Positions 33,036-41,787 of a DNA stretch of 64,000 nt are shown one piece after another (within the stretch, counting starts at the first letter, position 1; each line of letters opens with the position of its first letter). The notes beneath the pieces were generated by a model that had not been told where the DNA came from, did not search any database, and saw only the letters and a program-made list of their open reading frames with translations. The position numbers and the translations under genes are program-made. Source of the stretch: DTU064 sp045588245 (GTDB lineage Bacteria > Bacillota > Clostridia > Oscillospirales > CAG-272); the NCBI GenBank assembly GCA_045588245.1, contig JAZNDW010000036.1, positions 1 through 64,000 on the forward strand. The letters are read 5' to 3'.

Positions 33036-35264
33036 ATGAGTGACAGAATCAAGCTGGCTGAACGCTTATCAAAGCTCAACGGCAATGTCGCTACCGATGA
33101 TGTGATCGTTGCTTTCGGTTTCGACCTCCGCCCCGACGATTCATACGAATCGACCGACGGATTCGTTGCTGTGACCGACGATAGGATCTACATCTACGAA
33201 AACGACACGCTTCAAAGTGAGCTTGACGCTACAAAAGTCAGCGAATACATATTTACAATGGGCGTCGGCTGTGTATTTGCCGAGTGCGTTTACGACGGCA
33301 CACATACGCTTCTCTGCCGCGGCACAATGGCAAACAAGGATGCCTATTCCTCAATCATCTGGCAGCTCAACCGACGTATCGAGCACGGAACCTACAACTA
33401 CAGATACGAAGAAGATATTGACGTCATTTGCCCCCAATGTAACAGAAAATATCCGCCGGGCTCCCATATTTGTCCGCACTGTACGGCAAAAGCAGGGTAC
33501 CTAAAGCGCATTTGGGAGATAGCAAAGCCATATCGTCTTTTCATTTTCATCTCGATAGTCCTTTATTTCGTTACAGCGGCAATCCAGCTCTTGCCGCCTG
33601 AGCTCAACCGTATCCTCGTTGACAGCTACATTGAGAAGGAAGGTGCCGCGGAGCTTTCCGAAACGACAGCTTTTGTCATCGGTTTTCTCTCCGTCATCGG
33701 TGCTATACTCGGCGTAAGTATTCTTCAGCGTTTACTCGGTGTCGTCCGCAGTCTTGTAACTATCAACGCGAGCACAAAAATCACCGTTGAGCTTCGAGAC
33801 CTGGTATTCGGCAAGATCCAGGAGCTTTCCGTTTCGAGGATTTCCAAGCGTACGGCAGGCGAGCTGATGAACCGTGTCACAGACGATACGAACCAGCTTC
33901 AGGGCTTCATTACACACGAGCTTGGCGGTTTCGTTGAGCAGATATTGATCTTCCTCATCGCAGGAACGATCCTTTTCGCCTACGACTGGCGGCTTGCCCT
34001 TCTGATCATTATTCCCGCTCCGCTCGTAATGTTTGCAAACCGTATGTTCCGCAAGCTTATGGGGCGTATGTTCCGCCGTCAATGGCAGATGAACTCCCGT
34101 GCAAATACGATCCTACACGACATTTTCAGCGGTATCCGCGTCGTCAAAGCGTTCGGCATGGAACACCACGAAATGAAGCGTTACGACAAAGCAACAAAAG
34201 ATGTATGTGACGCGCAGATCTACAGCGAGACGTTCTTTGCAAAGTTCTCCCCTCTTATGAGCTTTTGCATGGGTATCGGTGAGTTTTTCCTGCTTTATTA
34301 CGTTGGCTCTCGCATTCTTGCAGGCGAAATGACGCTTGGTGAAATGTCAAAGTTCACCGCATACGTCGGCATCATTTACGGCCCGCTCCGTTGGATCTCC
34401 AACTTCCCGCGCCGTCTTGAGCACGTTATGACGAGCATCGTCAAGATCTTCGACATCATTGACGAGGACGTTGACGTTAAAGATGATGCCAATGCCAAGG
34501 ACATCGATATTGTCGGTCACATTGAATTTTCTGACGTTGCATTCGGTTACGACACGGGCGCAAACGTGCTTCACGACGTTTCTCTCAAGGTTGAGCCGGG
34601 TGACTTCATAGGTATCGTCGGACGCTCGGGCGTCGGAAAATCGACGCTTATCAACCTCGTTATGCGTCTTTACGACGTGGATGACGGCTCTATCAAGATA
34701 GACGGCGTTGACATCCGCGACATTTCACAGCAGTCACTCCGTTCACAGATAGGTGTCGTGCTTCAGGAAACGTTCCTTTTCTCGGGCACCATCTACGATA
34801 ACATCGCCTACGCAAAACCGACGGCAACACGCGACGAGGTACTCGCCGCAGCGAAGCTCGCCGGCGCGCACAACTTCATCATGCGTATGCCCGATGCTTA
34901 CAACACGAAGGTCGGCGAAAAAGGACACACCCTCTCGGGCGGTGAGCGTCAGCGAATTGCGATCGCTCGTGCGCTTCTGCACGATCCTCGCATACTTATC
35001 CTTGACGAAGCAACAGCTTCGCTTGACACGGAAACGGAAAAGCAGATACAGGATGCGCTGCAGATCCTCTCTTCCAACAGAACGACGCTCGCAATCGCGC
35101 ACCGTCTTTCCACGCTCCGCAACGCAACGAAGCTTATCGTTCTTGATAAAGGAACCGTTGCTGAGGTCGGCACGCATGACGAGCTCATGCGCCGCGGCGG
35201 CATTTACTACGGTCTTGTTATGGCACAGCGCCAGATGTCAAGAATGTCACCCAAGAACACTTGA
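33036..35264 (+). CDS. ABC exporter with zinc-ribbon N-terminal region
   Basis: 742 residues from the ATG at 33036, 8 bases after AAAGGAG; the in-frame ATG 18 bases earlier overlaps that site. Residues 1-125 form a soluble domain with a PH-like strand pattern (TDGFVAVTDDRIYIY). A zinc ribbon (C132, C135, C146, C149) precedes the six-helix exporter domain. GRSGVGKST lies near 529, LSGGERQR near 632, then LDEATASLD. It lacks the His-rich loop of its partner. The likely active form is a heterodimer with the 29994 product, since both share the unusual N-terminal layout; this is inference. Confidence 0.86.
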   Translation: MSDRIKLAERLSKLNGNVATDDVIVAFGFDLRPDDSYESTDGFVAVTDDRIYIYENDTLQSELDATKVSEYIFTMGVGCVFAECVYDGTHTLLCRGTMANKDAYSSIIWQLNRRIEHGTYNYRYEEDIDVICPQCNRKYPPGSHICPHCTAKAGYLKRIWEIAKPYRLFIFISIVLYFVTAAIQLLPPELNRILVDSYIEKEGAAELSETTAFVIGFLSVIGAILGVSILQRLLGVVRSLVTINASTKITVELRDLVFGKIQELSVSRISKRTAGELMNRVTDDTNQLQGFITHELGGFVEQILIFLIAGTILFAYDWRLALLIIIPAPLVMFANRMFRKLMGRMFRRQWQMNSRANTILHDIFSGIRVVKAFGMEHHEMKRYDKATKDVCDAQIYSETFFAKFSPLMSFCMGIGEFFLLYYVGSRILAGEMTLGEMSKFTAYVGIIYGPLRWISNFPRRLEHVMTSIVKIFDIIDEDVDVKDDANAKDIDIVGHIEFSDVAFGYDTGANVLHDVSLKVEPGDFIGIVGRSGVGKSTLINLVMRLYDVDDGSIKIDGVDIRDISQQSLRSQIGVVLQETFLFSGTIYDNIAYAKPTATRDEVLAAAKLAGAHNFIMRMPDAYNTKVGEKGHTLSGGERQRIAIARALLHDPRILILDEATASLDTETEKQIQDALQILSSNRTTLAIAHRLSTLRNATKLIVLDKGTVAEVGTHDELMRRGGIYYGLVMAQRQMSRMSPKNT

Positions 35265-35271
35265 TTTTTAT

Positions 35272-35306
35272 AAAAAACAGCACGGCGGCTGCCGTGCTGT
35301 TTTTTT
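35272..35306. terminator. Bidirectional terminator between the ABC operon and a lipoprotein gene
   Basis: A 15-bp stem (35272-35286 with 35291-35305), loop GGCT, A-run before and T-run after. Confidence 0.9.
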
Positions 35307-35322
35307 GTTATATTCAATAATG

Positions 35323-36372
35323 TCAGTTGAAGAAATAAAGCGTTGCGACGACACGGTCGATCATAATGTCAGTATAGATCGAGCAATAACCGTTGTCAAA
35401 ATCGCTGATATAGCTGGAGTTTATGTAAACATAGTAGCCACGCGAATCATCATCAAGGTAATCGGTGCTAAAACCTGAGGATATGCTGCTGGAACGTTCG
35501 TAGTTAACGTAACCCACTTCGTTTACCGTAATGTCGTATGTTGAAGTATCAACGGAAACATAGTAACCGCCGTAAATATATGAATATTCCATAGCATAAC
35601 TCGAAAGAGTAGAATAATATCTGTCAGCGTATTCGCTCTTCATTGTGAATCTTTGACTATATGAAACGTCCGAAAGCTCATTGAAGGCGTTGAATGAGGG
35701 CGTTATTGTTTCGGTATATTCAAAATAATCGTACCAGTTATCGACTGTGAGCTCAACAACGGTCATTTCATCAACGTCGTAAGCGGAGTTGGAAACCGAT
35801 GCGTAGTAGCCATTTTCGTGATCGTAACCGTAAAGATATGTGTACCAACGTTCGTTATCACTGTCGTATCTGTAGTATACCTGATAAGGAACAGCATCTC
35901 CATCCGTGATATTGATCTCAAAATATGTGATCGGATCTTCATAGTCTCTTACATTGCCAAGCGTCCATTCGTAAGACGTGCCGAAAATCTCACACGTTCC
36001 ATCCTCTCTTACGGTGAACGCAATATTGGATTCGGTATCGTAATCGTAGTAAGTCCATGTGCCGGGGATAATGTCTGCCGTCCATGCGTATTTGTCGGAA
36101 GGATCCTCGGCAGTTTCCGTATCCATTATATCGCCACCGTCGTTGCGATCGGTATCACCGTCTTCTCCGTCGTCATCTTCTTCGGAGAATATATCTTCGA
36201 TTTCTTTCATTACATCATCGTAATCTTCGTCTTCAAGAGCTTCTATAAGATCTTCATATTTTTCATAAAGATCGATCTTTTCCTGCTGTTTTTCAGTCAG
36301 CTCTGCTTCGCAGGAGCAAAGCGGAAGCACGCACATCGTGAGTGCCAAAAGTATAAGTACAGTTTTTTTCAT
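35323..36372 (-). CDS. Acidic lipoprotein of unknown function
   Basis: 349 residues, start behind AGAGGTG. The lipoprotein signal ends LCSC (C21). A Glu/Asp-rich helical and disordered segment (22-95) precedes a beta-rich part (about 95-349) that is rich in Tyr, Ser and Asp. The block IPGTWTYYDYDTESNIAFTV..DGTCEI resembles the lipocalin-like opening found in other Clostridia lipoproteins, but no binding site can be named. No promoter is obvious in the 64-bp gap after yebC, so it may be read through from that operon. Confidence 0.72.
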   Translation of the reverse strand: MKKTVLILLALTMCVLPLCSCEAELTEKQQEKIDLYEKYEDLIEALEDEDYDDVMKEIEDIFSEEDDDGEDGDTDRNDGGDIMDTETAEDPSDKYAWTADIIPGTWTYYDYDTESNIAFTVREDGTCEIFGTSYEWTLGNVRDYEDPITYFEINITDGDAVPYQVYYRYDSDNERWYTYLYGYDHENGYYASVSNSAYDVDEMTVVELTVDNWYDYFEYTETITPSFNAFNELSDVSYSQRFTMKSEYADRYYSTLSSYAMEYSYIYGGYYVSVDTSTYDITVNEVGYVNYERSSSISSGFSTDYLDDDSRGYYVYINSSYISDFDNGYCSIYTDIMIDRVVATLYFFN

Positions 36373-36403
36373 GTCAACACCTCTGTATAGTAGTTACAAA
36401 TGG

Positions 36404-36430
36404 AAACGGCAGTCTTAAGGACTACCGTTT
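36404..36430 (-). terminator. Hairpin after yebC, possible weak terminator
   Basis: Eleven-base arms AAACGGCAGTC and GACTACCGTTT with one wobble pair. The downstream T-run on the minus strand is poor, so partial readthrough is likely. Confidence 0.45.
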
Positions 36431-36436
36431 TAGGTT

Positions 36437-37210
36437 TTATTCTTCGTCCTGTTCCCAGTTGTGGTAAACGTTCTGCACGTCGTCGTTATCGTCAAGCATT
36501 TCAAGAAGCAGGTTCATGTTCTTGATCGCATCCTCATCGGTGAGAGTAACATAGCTCTGCGGAACCATATCCTTTTCTGCGGAAATGACGGGATAACCTG
36601 CGGCTTCAAGAGCTTCGCGGACGGCGCCCATATCGTTCGGCTCGGTGGAGATCTCGTAAACCTCGTCATCGTCAGCGTTAAAATCGGTCGCGCCGACGTC
36701 AAGTGCCGCCATCATGAGTTCTTCTTCGTCAACAGGTGTGGGCTTCGTGCCTCTCGGAGCCTTGGGATCGGGCTCGATCTCACGTGCAACGAGAACGACG
36801 CCGCGTTCGTCAAACATATAGCTTACGCAGCCGTTCGTACCCATGTTTCCGCCGTATTTGTCAAAGTAGTGACGCATTTCGCCGGCAGTACGGTTTCTGT
36901 TGTCCGTCGTCGTTTCAACGATAACGGCAACACCGGACGGGCCATAGCCCTCGTAAACAACCTCTTCGTAAACCGTGCCGTCGTTACCTGATGCTTTTTT
37001 GAGCGTACGCTCGATGTTATCGTTCGGAACGTTGTTTGCTTTCGCCTTTGAAATAAGGTCGCGGAGCTTGCTGTTGGATGCCGGATCCGCTCCGCCCTCG
37101 CGTACAGCGATGGCGATTTCCTTACCGATCTTTGTGAAAATTTTGGCGCGCTGAGCGTCTGTTTTTTCCTTTTTGTGTTTTATGTTGTTCCATTTGCTAT
37201 GGCCGGACAT
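36437..37210 (-). CDS. yebC: YebC/PmpR (TACO1) family protein
   Basis: 257 residues with the canonical start MSGHSKWNNIKHKKEKTDAQ and the motif REGGADPASNSKLR. GGAGG lies 5 bases before the ATG. The family was long called a transcription regulator; recent work on relatives points to helping ribosomes through proline-rich stretches. It follows argS by 38 bp, likely in one transcript with prs and argS. Confidence 0.93.
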   Translation of the reverse strand: MSGHSKWNNIKHKKEKTDAQRAKIFTKIGKEIAIAVREGGADPASNSKLRDLISKAKANNVPNDNIERTLKKASGNDGTVYEEVVYEGYGPSGVAVIVETTTDNRNRTAGEMRHYFDKYGGNMGTNGCVSYMFDERGVVLVAREIEPDPKAPRGTKPTPVDEEELMMAALDVGATDFNADDDEVYEISTEPNDMGAVREALEAAGYPVISAEKDMVPQSYVTLTDEDAIKNMNLLLEMLDDNDDVQNVYHNWEQDEE

Positions 37211-37248
37211 AAAAACCTCCGTTTGTTATAAATAAAATAAATTACAGC

Positions 37249-38982
37249 TTATATGCGCTCGGTTTTCTTGATGCAGATCAGCTCAAGCGCGTTTCCGAGA
37301 ACGGAATTGGCAGCTTCGCAAAGTCCGAGACGGAAAGATTTTACCGAATCATCTTCTGCCGACAGAATCGGGCAGTTATGATAGAAGCGGTTGAAGTCTC
37401 CGCAAACGTCAAGAATATATCTTGTAACGATCGACGGTTCATATTCGCGGACGGCGGACTCAACAACTTCATAAAAACGCGAAAGCGTGATAAGCAAATC
37501 ACGTTCCTCCTCGGCGGTAACAGCCCCTGCCGCAGATTTTATGCCTTCTGCCGCAGCTTTATTCTTTATGCTGCAGGTTCTTGCATAGGTATACATTGCG
37601 TAAGGACCGGTATTGCCTTCAAAGTTAAGAGCGTCGTCCATATTGAAGTTGATGTCGCGTACGCGGTTGGATGACAGATAGTAAAATATGATCGCGCCGA
37701 CGCCGACAGCTTCGGCTGTAGCCGCCTTTTCTTCGCCTGACAGCGTAGGATTCTTAACGGAAACGATCTCCGCTACCTTTTCGATCGCGGTGCGGAACAG
37801 ATCCTTCAGCAAAATGACGTTGCCCGTTCTCGTCGCAAGCTTTTCGCCGCCAATGCTGACGGTGCCGTACGGCACGTGTACGAGCTTATCGTACCAATCG
37901 TATCCCATAAGCTGTACGACGCGGAACCACTGTGCAAAGTGCAGGCTCTGGCCGGCAGAGGTAACGTAAATGCACTTTTCGAAATCGTATTCGCGTTTTC
38001 TGTAAACAGCGGCAGAAATATCACGAGTAGGATAAAGAGTTGATCCGTCGCGCTTCAAAATAAGGCATGGAGGCATATTGAACTCTGACAAGTCAACGAT
38101 AGAAGCACCGTCGTCGATCTTCAAGAGATCCATCTGACGCAAGCGCTCGACCTGCTCGGGCATTTTATCAGTATAGAAGCTTTCGCCTGCGTAGCTGTCA
38201 AATTCGATACCGAGCTGATTATACGTTACGTTATATTCTTTGAAGCTGACGTCGATAAACCAACGCCAAAGCGCGAGGTTGTCCTCATCGCCTTCTTCAA
38301 GCTTATGAAATTCTGCACGTGCGGAGGATTCAAGGGAGGGATCTTTCTCCGCTTCTGCGTGGAATTTAACGTAAAGAGCAACGAGCTCGTCGATACCGCC
38401 CGATTCGATCTTTTCGCGGTCACCCCAAAGACGGTATGCGACTATCATCTTACCGAACTGTGTTCCCCAGTCGCCGAGATGATTGATACCGATGCAGTTA
38501 TAGCCGCAGAATTCATGCAGCTTTTTAAGCGAGTGACCGATAACGGTCGTGCCGAGATGACCGATATGGAAAGGCTTAGCAACGTTAGGGGACGAATAGT
38601 CGAGAACGACCGTTTTGCCCTCTCCGACGTTCGTGCGTCCGTAGTCAGCCCCGAGAGCATCGATTTTACAGTAAAGCTCGCCGGCAAGGTACTGTGCGCT
38701 GATCTTGAAATTGAGGTATCCGCCTGCAAGCGTCATGTCGGCAACGCCGTCAAGAAGCTTGTTTTCGGAGATGTGATTTGCGATAGATTCCGCAATTTTC
38801 GGAGGCGCTGAACGGAGCTCGCGACTGAAACGGAAGCAAGGCAGCGCAAGATCTCCCATCGTTTTGTCCGGAGGATACTCAAGATACGAAACTATATCCT
38901 CCGCCTTGACGGAACTGTTGGGATAGAGCGCCGCAATCGCGCTTGCCGCCGACGCGGCAATCTTATTTTTTATATAGAGCAT
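37249..38982 (-). CDS. argS: Arginyl-tRNA synthetase
   Basis: 577 residues, standard length. Charges tRNA-Arg. The N-terminal tRNA-binding domain is followed by SSPNVAKPFHIGHLG (HIGH motif) and the KMSKS-region variant MATRTGN-like LATRTGNVI. The DALRA anticodon-binding domain is at the end. AAGGA precedes the ATG. It lies 32 bp after the prs gene. Confidence 0.94.
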   Translation of the reverse strand: MLYIKNKIAASAASAIAALYPNSSVKAEDIVSYLEYPPDKTMGDLALPCFRFSRELRSAPPKIAESIANHISENKLLDGVADMTLAGGYLNFKISAQYLAGELYCKIDALGADYGRTNVGEGKTVVLDYSSPNVAKPFHIGHLGTTVIGHSLKKLHEFCGYNCIGINHLGDWGTQFGKMIVAYRLWGDREKIESGGIDELVALYVKFHAEAEKDPSLESSARAEFHKLEEGDEDNLALWRWFIDVSFKEYNVTYNQLGIEFDSYAGESFYTDKMPEQVERLRQMDLLKIDDGASIVDLSEFNMPPCLILKRDGSTLYPTRDISAAVYRKREYDFEKCIYVTSAGQSLHFAQWFRVVQLMGYDWYDKLVHVPYGTVSIGGEKLATRTGNVILLKDLFRTAIEKVAEIVSVKNPTLSGEEKAATAEAVGVGAIIFYYLSSNRVRDINFNMDDALNFEGNTGPYAMYTYARTCSIKNKAAAEGIKSAAGAVTAEEERDLLITLSRFYEVVESAVREYEPSIVTRYILDVCGDFNRFYHNCPILSAEDDSVKSFRLGLCEAANSVLGNALELICIKKTERI

Positions 38983-39014
38983 AGTTTGTCCTTATATACT
39001 AACTAAATATTGTA

Positions 39015-40175
39015 TCAGTTGTTACTATCTATCTTGATCTGCGAATTGTTGAGCCGAAACGCTTCGTTATGCTTTTCAACGATCGCGTTGATCTTTGCAA
39101 CGGGATCAAGCAGTGCGCTCATCGTGTGGTCCTGGTTGAGCGTGTCAATAATCATCGCAACGTACTTGCAAAGATTGACCTCGGTATACCATTCGCGAGC
39201 TTTGAGCTCTTCTGTGCGGTAGATCAGGTTCGTTGTGAATATTTGTGTGAAAGCGCCTTCCGCGTATGCGCGGTCAAACGCTTCAAGACCGTTGCAGAAC
39301 AGTCCGAACGAGCAGAAAACGTAAACGTTGTTTGCGCCCTTTGCCTTAAGCTGCTTGCAGACGTCGATCATCGATTCGCCCGAGGAGATCATGTCCTCGC
39401 CAACGATAACGTCCATTTCGCGCAGATCGCGTCCGATGTATTCGTGCGCTTCGATGGGGTTTCTTCCGTCAACAACGCGGGTGTAGTCACGGCGCTTATA
39501 GAACATACCGAGCTCAACACCGAGCATGGAGCTGTAATAAATACAGCGGGACATCGCGCCCTCGTCGGGAGAAACGATCATGAGATCGTCTTTTGAAAGA
39601 GAAATATCAGGGAACTTATGCAAGAGTGCCTTGATCATCTGATATGTGGGACGCACGTTTTCAAATCCGGAAAGCGGAATAGCGTTCTGTACGCGCGGGT
39701 CGTGTGCATCAAACGTGATGAGGTTGGATACGCCCATTTCGGCAAGCTCCTTGAGCATGAGTGCACAGTCAAGAGACTCACGTGAGGAACGCTTGTGCTG
39801 TCTGCCTTCGTAAAGCATGGGCATAATGACGTTGATACGGTGAGCTTTACCGCCGATGGCACCGATGATTCTCTTCAGATCCTGGAAATGATCGTCGGGG
39901 CTCATACGGTTATACTGACCGTACATTTTATACTGCACGCTGTAGTTGAAGCAGTCGACGATTATGTAAACGTCGTGTCCGCGGAGTGATTCCAAAATAA
40001 GGCCCTTGCCTTCGCCGGAGCCAAATCTCGGACAATCCGTTTTTACAAGGAACGTTTTTTCCTCACGTCCTTCGGGTGTGCGCCAGGATGAAAGATACTC
40101 TTCTACGGTTTTTGCGAACTCCTCACAGCCTTTCATGGCTATAATGCTGAGTTCGCCGTTAATACATGCAAGCAT
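39015..40175 (-). CDS. prs: Long-form ribose-phosphate pyrophosphokinase
   Basis: 386 residues against about 315 for the usual enzyme. It makes PRPP from ribose 5-phosphate and ATP for nucleotide, His and Trp synthesis. Recognisable parts are the MLYEGRQHKR flexible loop region, the SPDEGAM block, the PRPP-binding GEDMISSGESM (Asp-rich loop) and a KRR catalytic stretch. Extra residues lie near the N-terminus and the C-terminus. The long form is known from other Clostridia. GGAGGG precedes the ATG, and a good promoter lies about 70 bp upstream. Confidence 0.88.
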   Translation of the reverse strand: MLACINGELSIIAMKGCEEFAKTVEEYLSSWRTPEGREEKTFLVKTDCPRFGSGEGKGLILESLRGHDVYIIVDCFNYSVQYKMYGQYNRMSPDDHFQDLKRIIGAIGGKAHRINVIMPMLYEGRQHKRSSRESLDCALMLKELAEMGVSNLITFDAHDPRVQNAIPLSGFENVRPTYQMIKALLHKFPDISLSKDDLMIVSPDEGAMSRCIYYSSMLGVELGMFYKRRDYTRVVDGRNPIEAHEYIGRDLREMDVIVGEDMISSGESMIDVCKQLKAKGANNVYVFCSFGLFCNGLEAFDRAYAEGAFTQIFTTNLIYRTEELKAREWYTEVNLCKYVAMIIDTLNQDHTMSALLDPVAKINAIVEKHNEAFRLNNSQIKIDSNN

Positions 40176-40243
40176 TATAAGTTCCCTCCAAATAATGTGT
40201 ATGAATTATGTATTTTGAAATATAGCAACAAAATACATTGTAT

Positions 40244-40272
40244 ATTATAGCACAAAATCAGCTTCTATGAAA
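40244..40272 (-). promoter_or_regulatory. Promoter of the prs-argS-yebC operon
   Basis: Minus strand: extended -10 TGC-TATAAT (40244-40249). The -35 TTTCAT (40267-40272) is weak at 17 bp. Confidence 0.6.
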
Positions 40273-40331
40273 CACTTTATATAAAATTTTGTCTTTTTTT
40301 GTTCGAATTTATGTTTTATGTATAATAGTGA

Positions 40332-40360
40332 TTGCAGAACGGGATTTTTTTTGGTATACT
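40332..40360 (+). promoter_or_regulatory. Promoter of the small membrane-protein gene
   Basis: TTGCAG (40332-40337), 17 bp, TATACT (40355-40360), about 80 bp before the ATG. Confidence 0.65.
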
Positions 40361-40438
40361 ATTACATATAGACAACTTTGATTTTCCGGCAATACTGCCG
40401 CCACCGCAATACACGTATCAAAAAAGGATCATTATCTG

Positions 40439-41017
40439 ATGAAAAAGCATCTTCGTTTTTATATTATAAAGCTGTTTTTACTTGTCATAATCGCGCTCTG
40501 TGCAACGCTCGTTGCTTTTCTTTGCAAATCGATTATCGTGCCGTTTGAAAGCCTGATGTACCGCGTGCTCAGAAACGGCATTCCGATGCTCTTTTTCATG
40601 TACTTCATGTATACGGTCGAATCGCGCATCAAGGTGCCCGAAAACAAAGAAAAGCTCACGGGAAAATATTTTTTCTTGTTTTCCCTGCACGAGCTTTCCG
40701 TTTACGTTATATTTTTGATCCCGATGCATGTGCTGTACATCCGTGACAGTATGTTTATTTACGGCGACGGCTTTCTCTCGCTGTTTTATGAGCCTCACGC
40801 GCTCTTTTATCACATATTGCGCGGGCTGCCAACGATAGTGAACACGCTCATTCCTGCCATTATTTTCGGCGGTGTTGCGTGTCTTGCACACTACAACAAG
40901 TCCAAGCGTCCGGCTCCAGTGCCGTCCGTTGACGAGCTTGCCGGAAATGGCGCTTACGATGACGACGACGGAGACGTCGACAATTCCAAAGCCGAGAGCT
41001 CCGACAGCGAAGAATAA
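40439..41017 (+). CDS. Four-helix membrane protein of unknown function
   Basis: 192 residues. Hydrophobic segments near 10-30, 45-62, 85-108 and 130-150, then a cytoplasmic acidic Ser/Asp tail (about 155-192). No motif I can name. AAAGGA lies about 12 bases before the ATG. Its stop codon touches that of trmO on the other strand with no base between, so its transcript must run into antisense of trmO or end there. Confidence 0.7.
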   Translation: MKKHLRFYIIKLFLLVIIALCATLVAFLCKSIIVPFESLMYRVLRNGIPMLFFMYFMYTVESRIKVPENKEKLTGKYFFLFSLHELSVYVIFLIPMHVLYIRDSMFIYGDGFLSLFYEPHALFYHILRGLPTIVNTLIPAIIFGGVACLAHYNKSKRPAPVPSVDELAGNGAYDDDDGDVDNSKAESSDSEE

Positions 41018-41704
41018 CTACTGCTTTATAATCTCCGTAACGGTGAGATTATCGCCGTTTACACGAAATTTTATCTCAAAGCCTGCATAAACGAAGCCGT
41101 ATATCCTTTCGGCATCGTTCTGATACGACGGACGCGGATCGTCTGCGAGAATCGCGCAGACGGCGGCTCTGTGTTCAGGGGGTATCATCGCTTCACATTC
41201 ATCGGGTACCGTTACGTTCAGCTTGTGGCCCTCCACCTCGTCGGCAAATCCGCCGACGGCGTCGGGATGCATATCCGACGCAGGCAGATACGGCTTCACA
41301 TCGTATATCGGCGTGCCGTCTATCAGATCAGCGCCTTCAACGATCAGTGTCGGTGCGTCGGGACTGTCGTAGTCAATGTCGACGAGCTTCACCGACGACA
41401 GCCCGATCGGGTTCGGTCTGTATGGCGAACGCGTTGCAAATACGCCGACGCGCTTATTTCCGCCAAGACGCGGCGGACGAACGGTGGGGCGCCAGCCTTC
41501 CCCGTTTTTCGGAGCGTCCGCAAGCTCCGAAAACTCCCAGATAAGCCATATATGTGAATATCCGAGAAGTCCTCTGAACGCTTCTTCACGTCTGTACTGC
41601 GGCTCGAATACGATCCTGCCGTAAACGCCCGAAACACGTCCGCTTTGGCGAGGTACACCGAACTTCTGCGGAAAATCCGTTTTTATCGTTGCTATTTTTT
41701 TCAT
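41018..41704 (-). CDS. trmO: tRNA(Thr) N6-threonylcarbamoyladenosine methyltransferase TrmO
   Basis: 228 residues; the ATG at 41704 begins the conserved domain. The 33 codons further upstream in the same frame have no support. Signatures: TDFPQKFGVPRQSG, the GYSHIWLIWEF block, GNKRVGVFATRSPYRPNPIGLS and VKPYLPASD. TrmO uses S-adenosylmethionine to methylate t6A37 in tRNA-Thr. AAGGA is 13 bases before the ATG, rather far. Promoter boxes on the minus strand at 41741-41770 overlap the start region of the divergent CotH gene. Confidence 0.92.
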   Translation of the reverse strand: MKKIATIKTDFPQKFGVPRQSGRVSGVYGRIVFEPQYRREEAFRGLLGYSHIWLIWEFSELADAPKNGEGWRPTVRPPRLGGNKRVGVFATRSPYRPNPIGLSSVKLVDIDYDSPDAPTLIVEGADLIDGTPIYDVKPYLPASDMHPDAVGGFADEVEGHKLNVTVPDECEAMIPPEHRAAVCAILADDPRPSYQNDAERIYGFVYAGFEIKFRVNGDNLTVTEIIKQ

Positions 41705-41740
41705 TACAGTATAACTTTCCTTTTGGTTGTTATCGTGATT

Positions 41741-41770
41741 ATTATAATACTTTACCCCAAATAAAATCAA
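41741..41770 (-). promoter_or_regulatory. Putative trmO promoter overlapping the divergent gene's control region
   Basis: Minus strand: TTGATT (41765-41770), 18 bp, TATAAT (41741-41746). The same AT-rich core carries TATAAT on the plus strand (41743-41748), so the two divergent genes may compete for polymerase. Confidence 0.5.
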
Positions 41771-41787
41771 TAGTTTGGAGACGTGCC

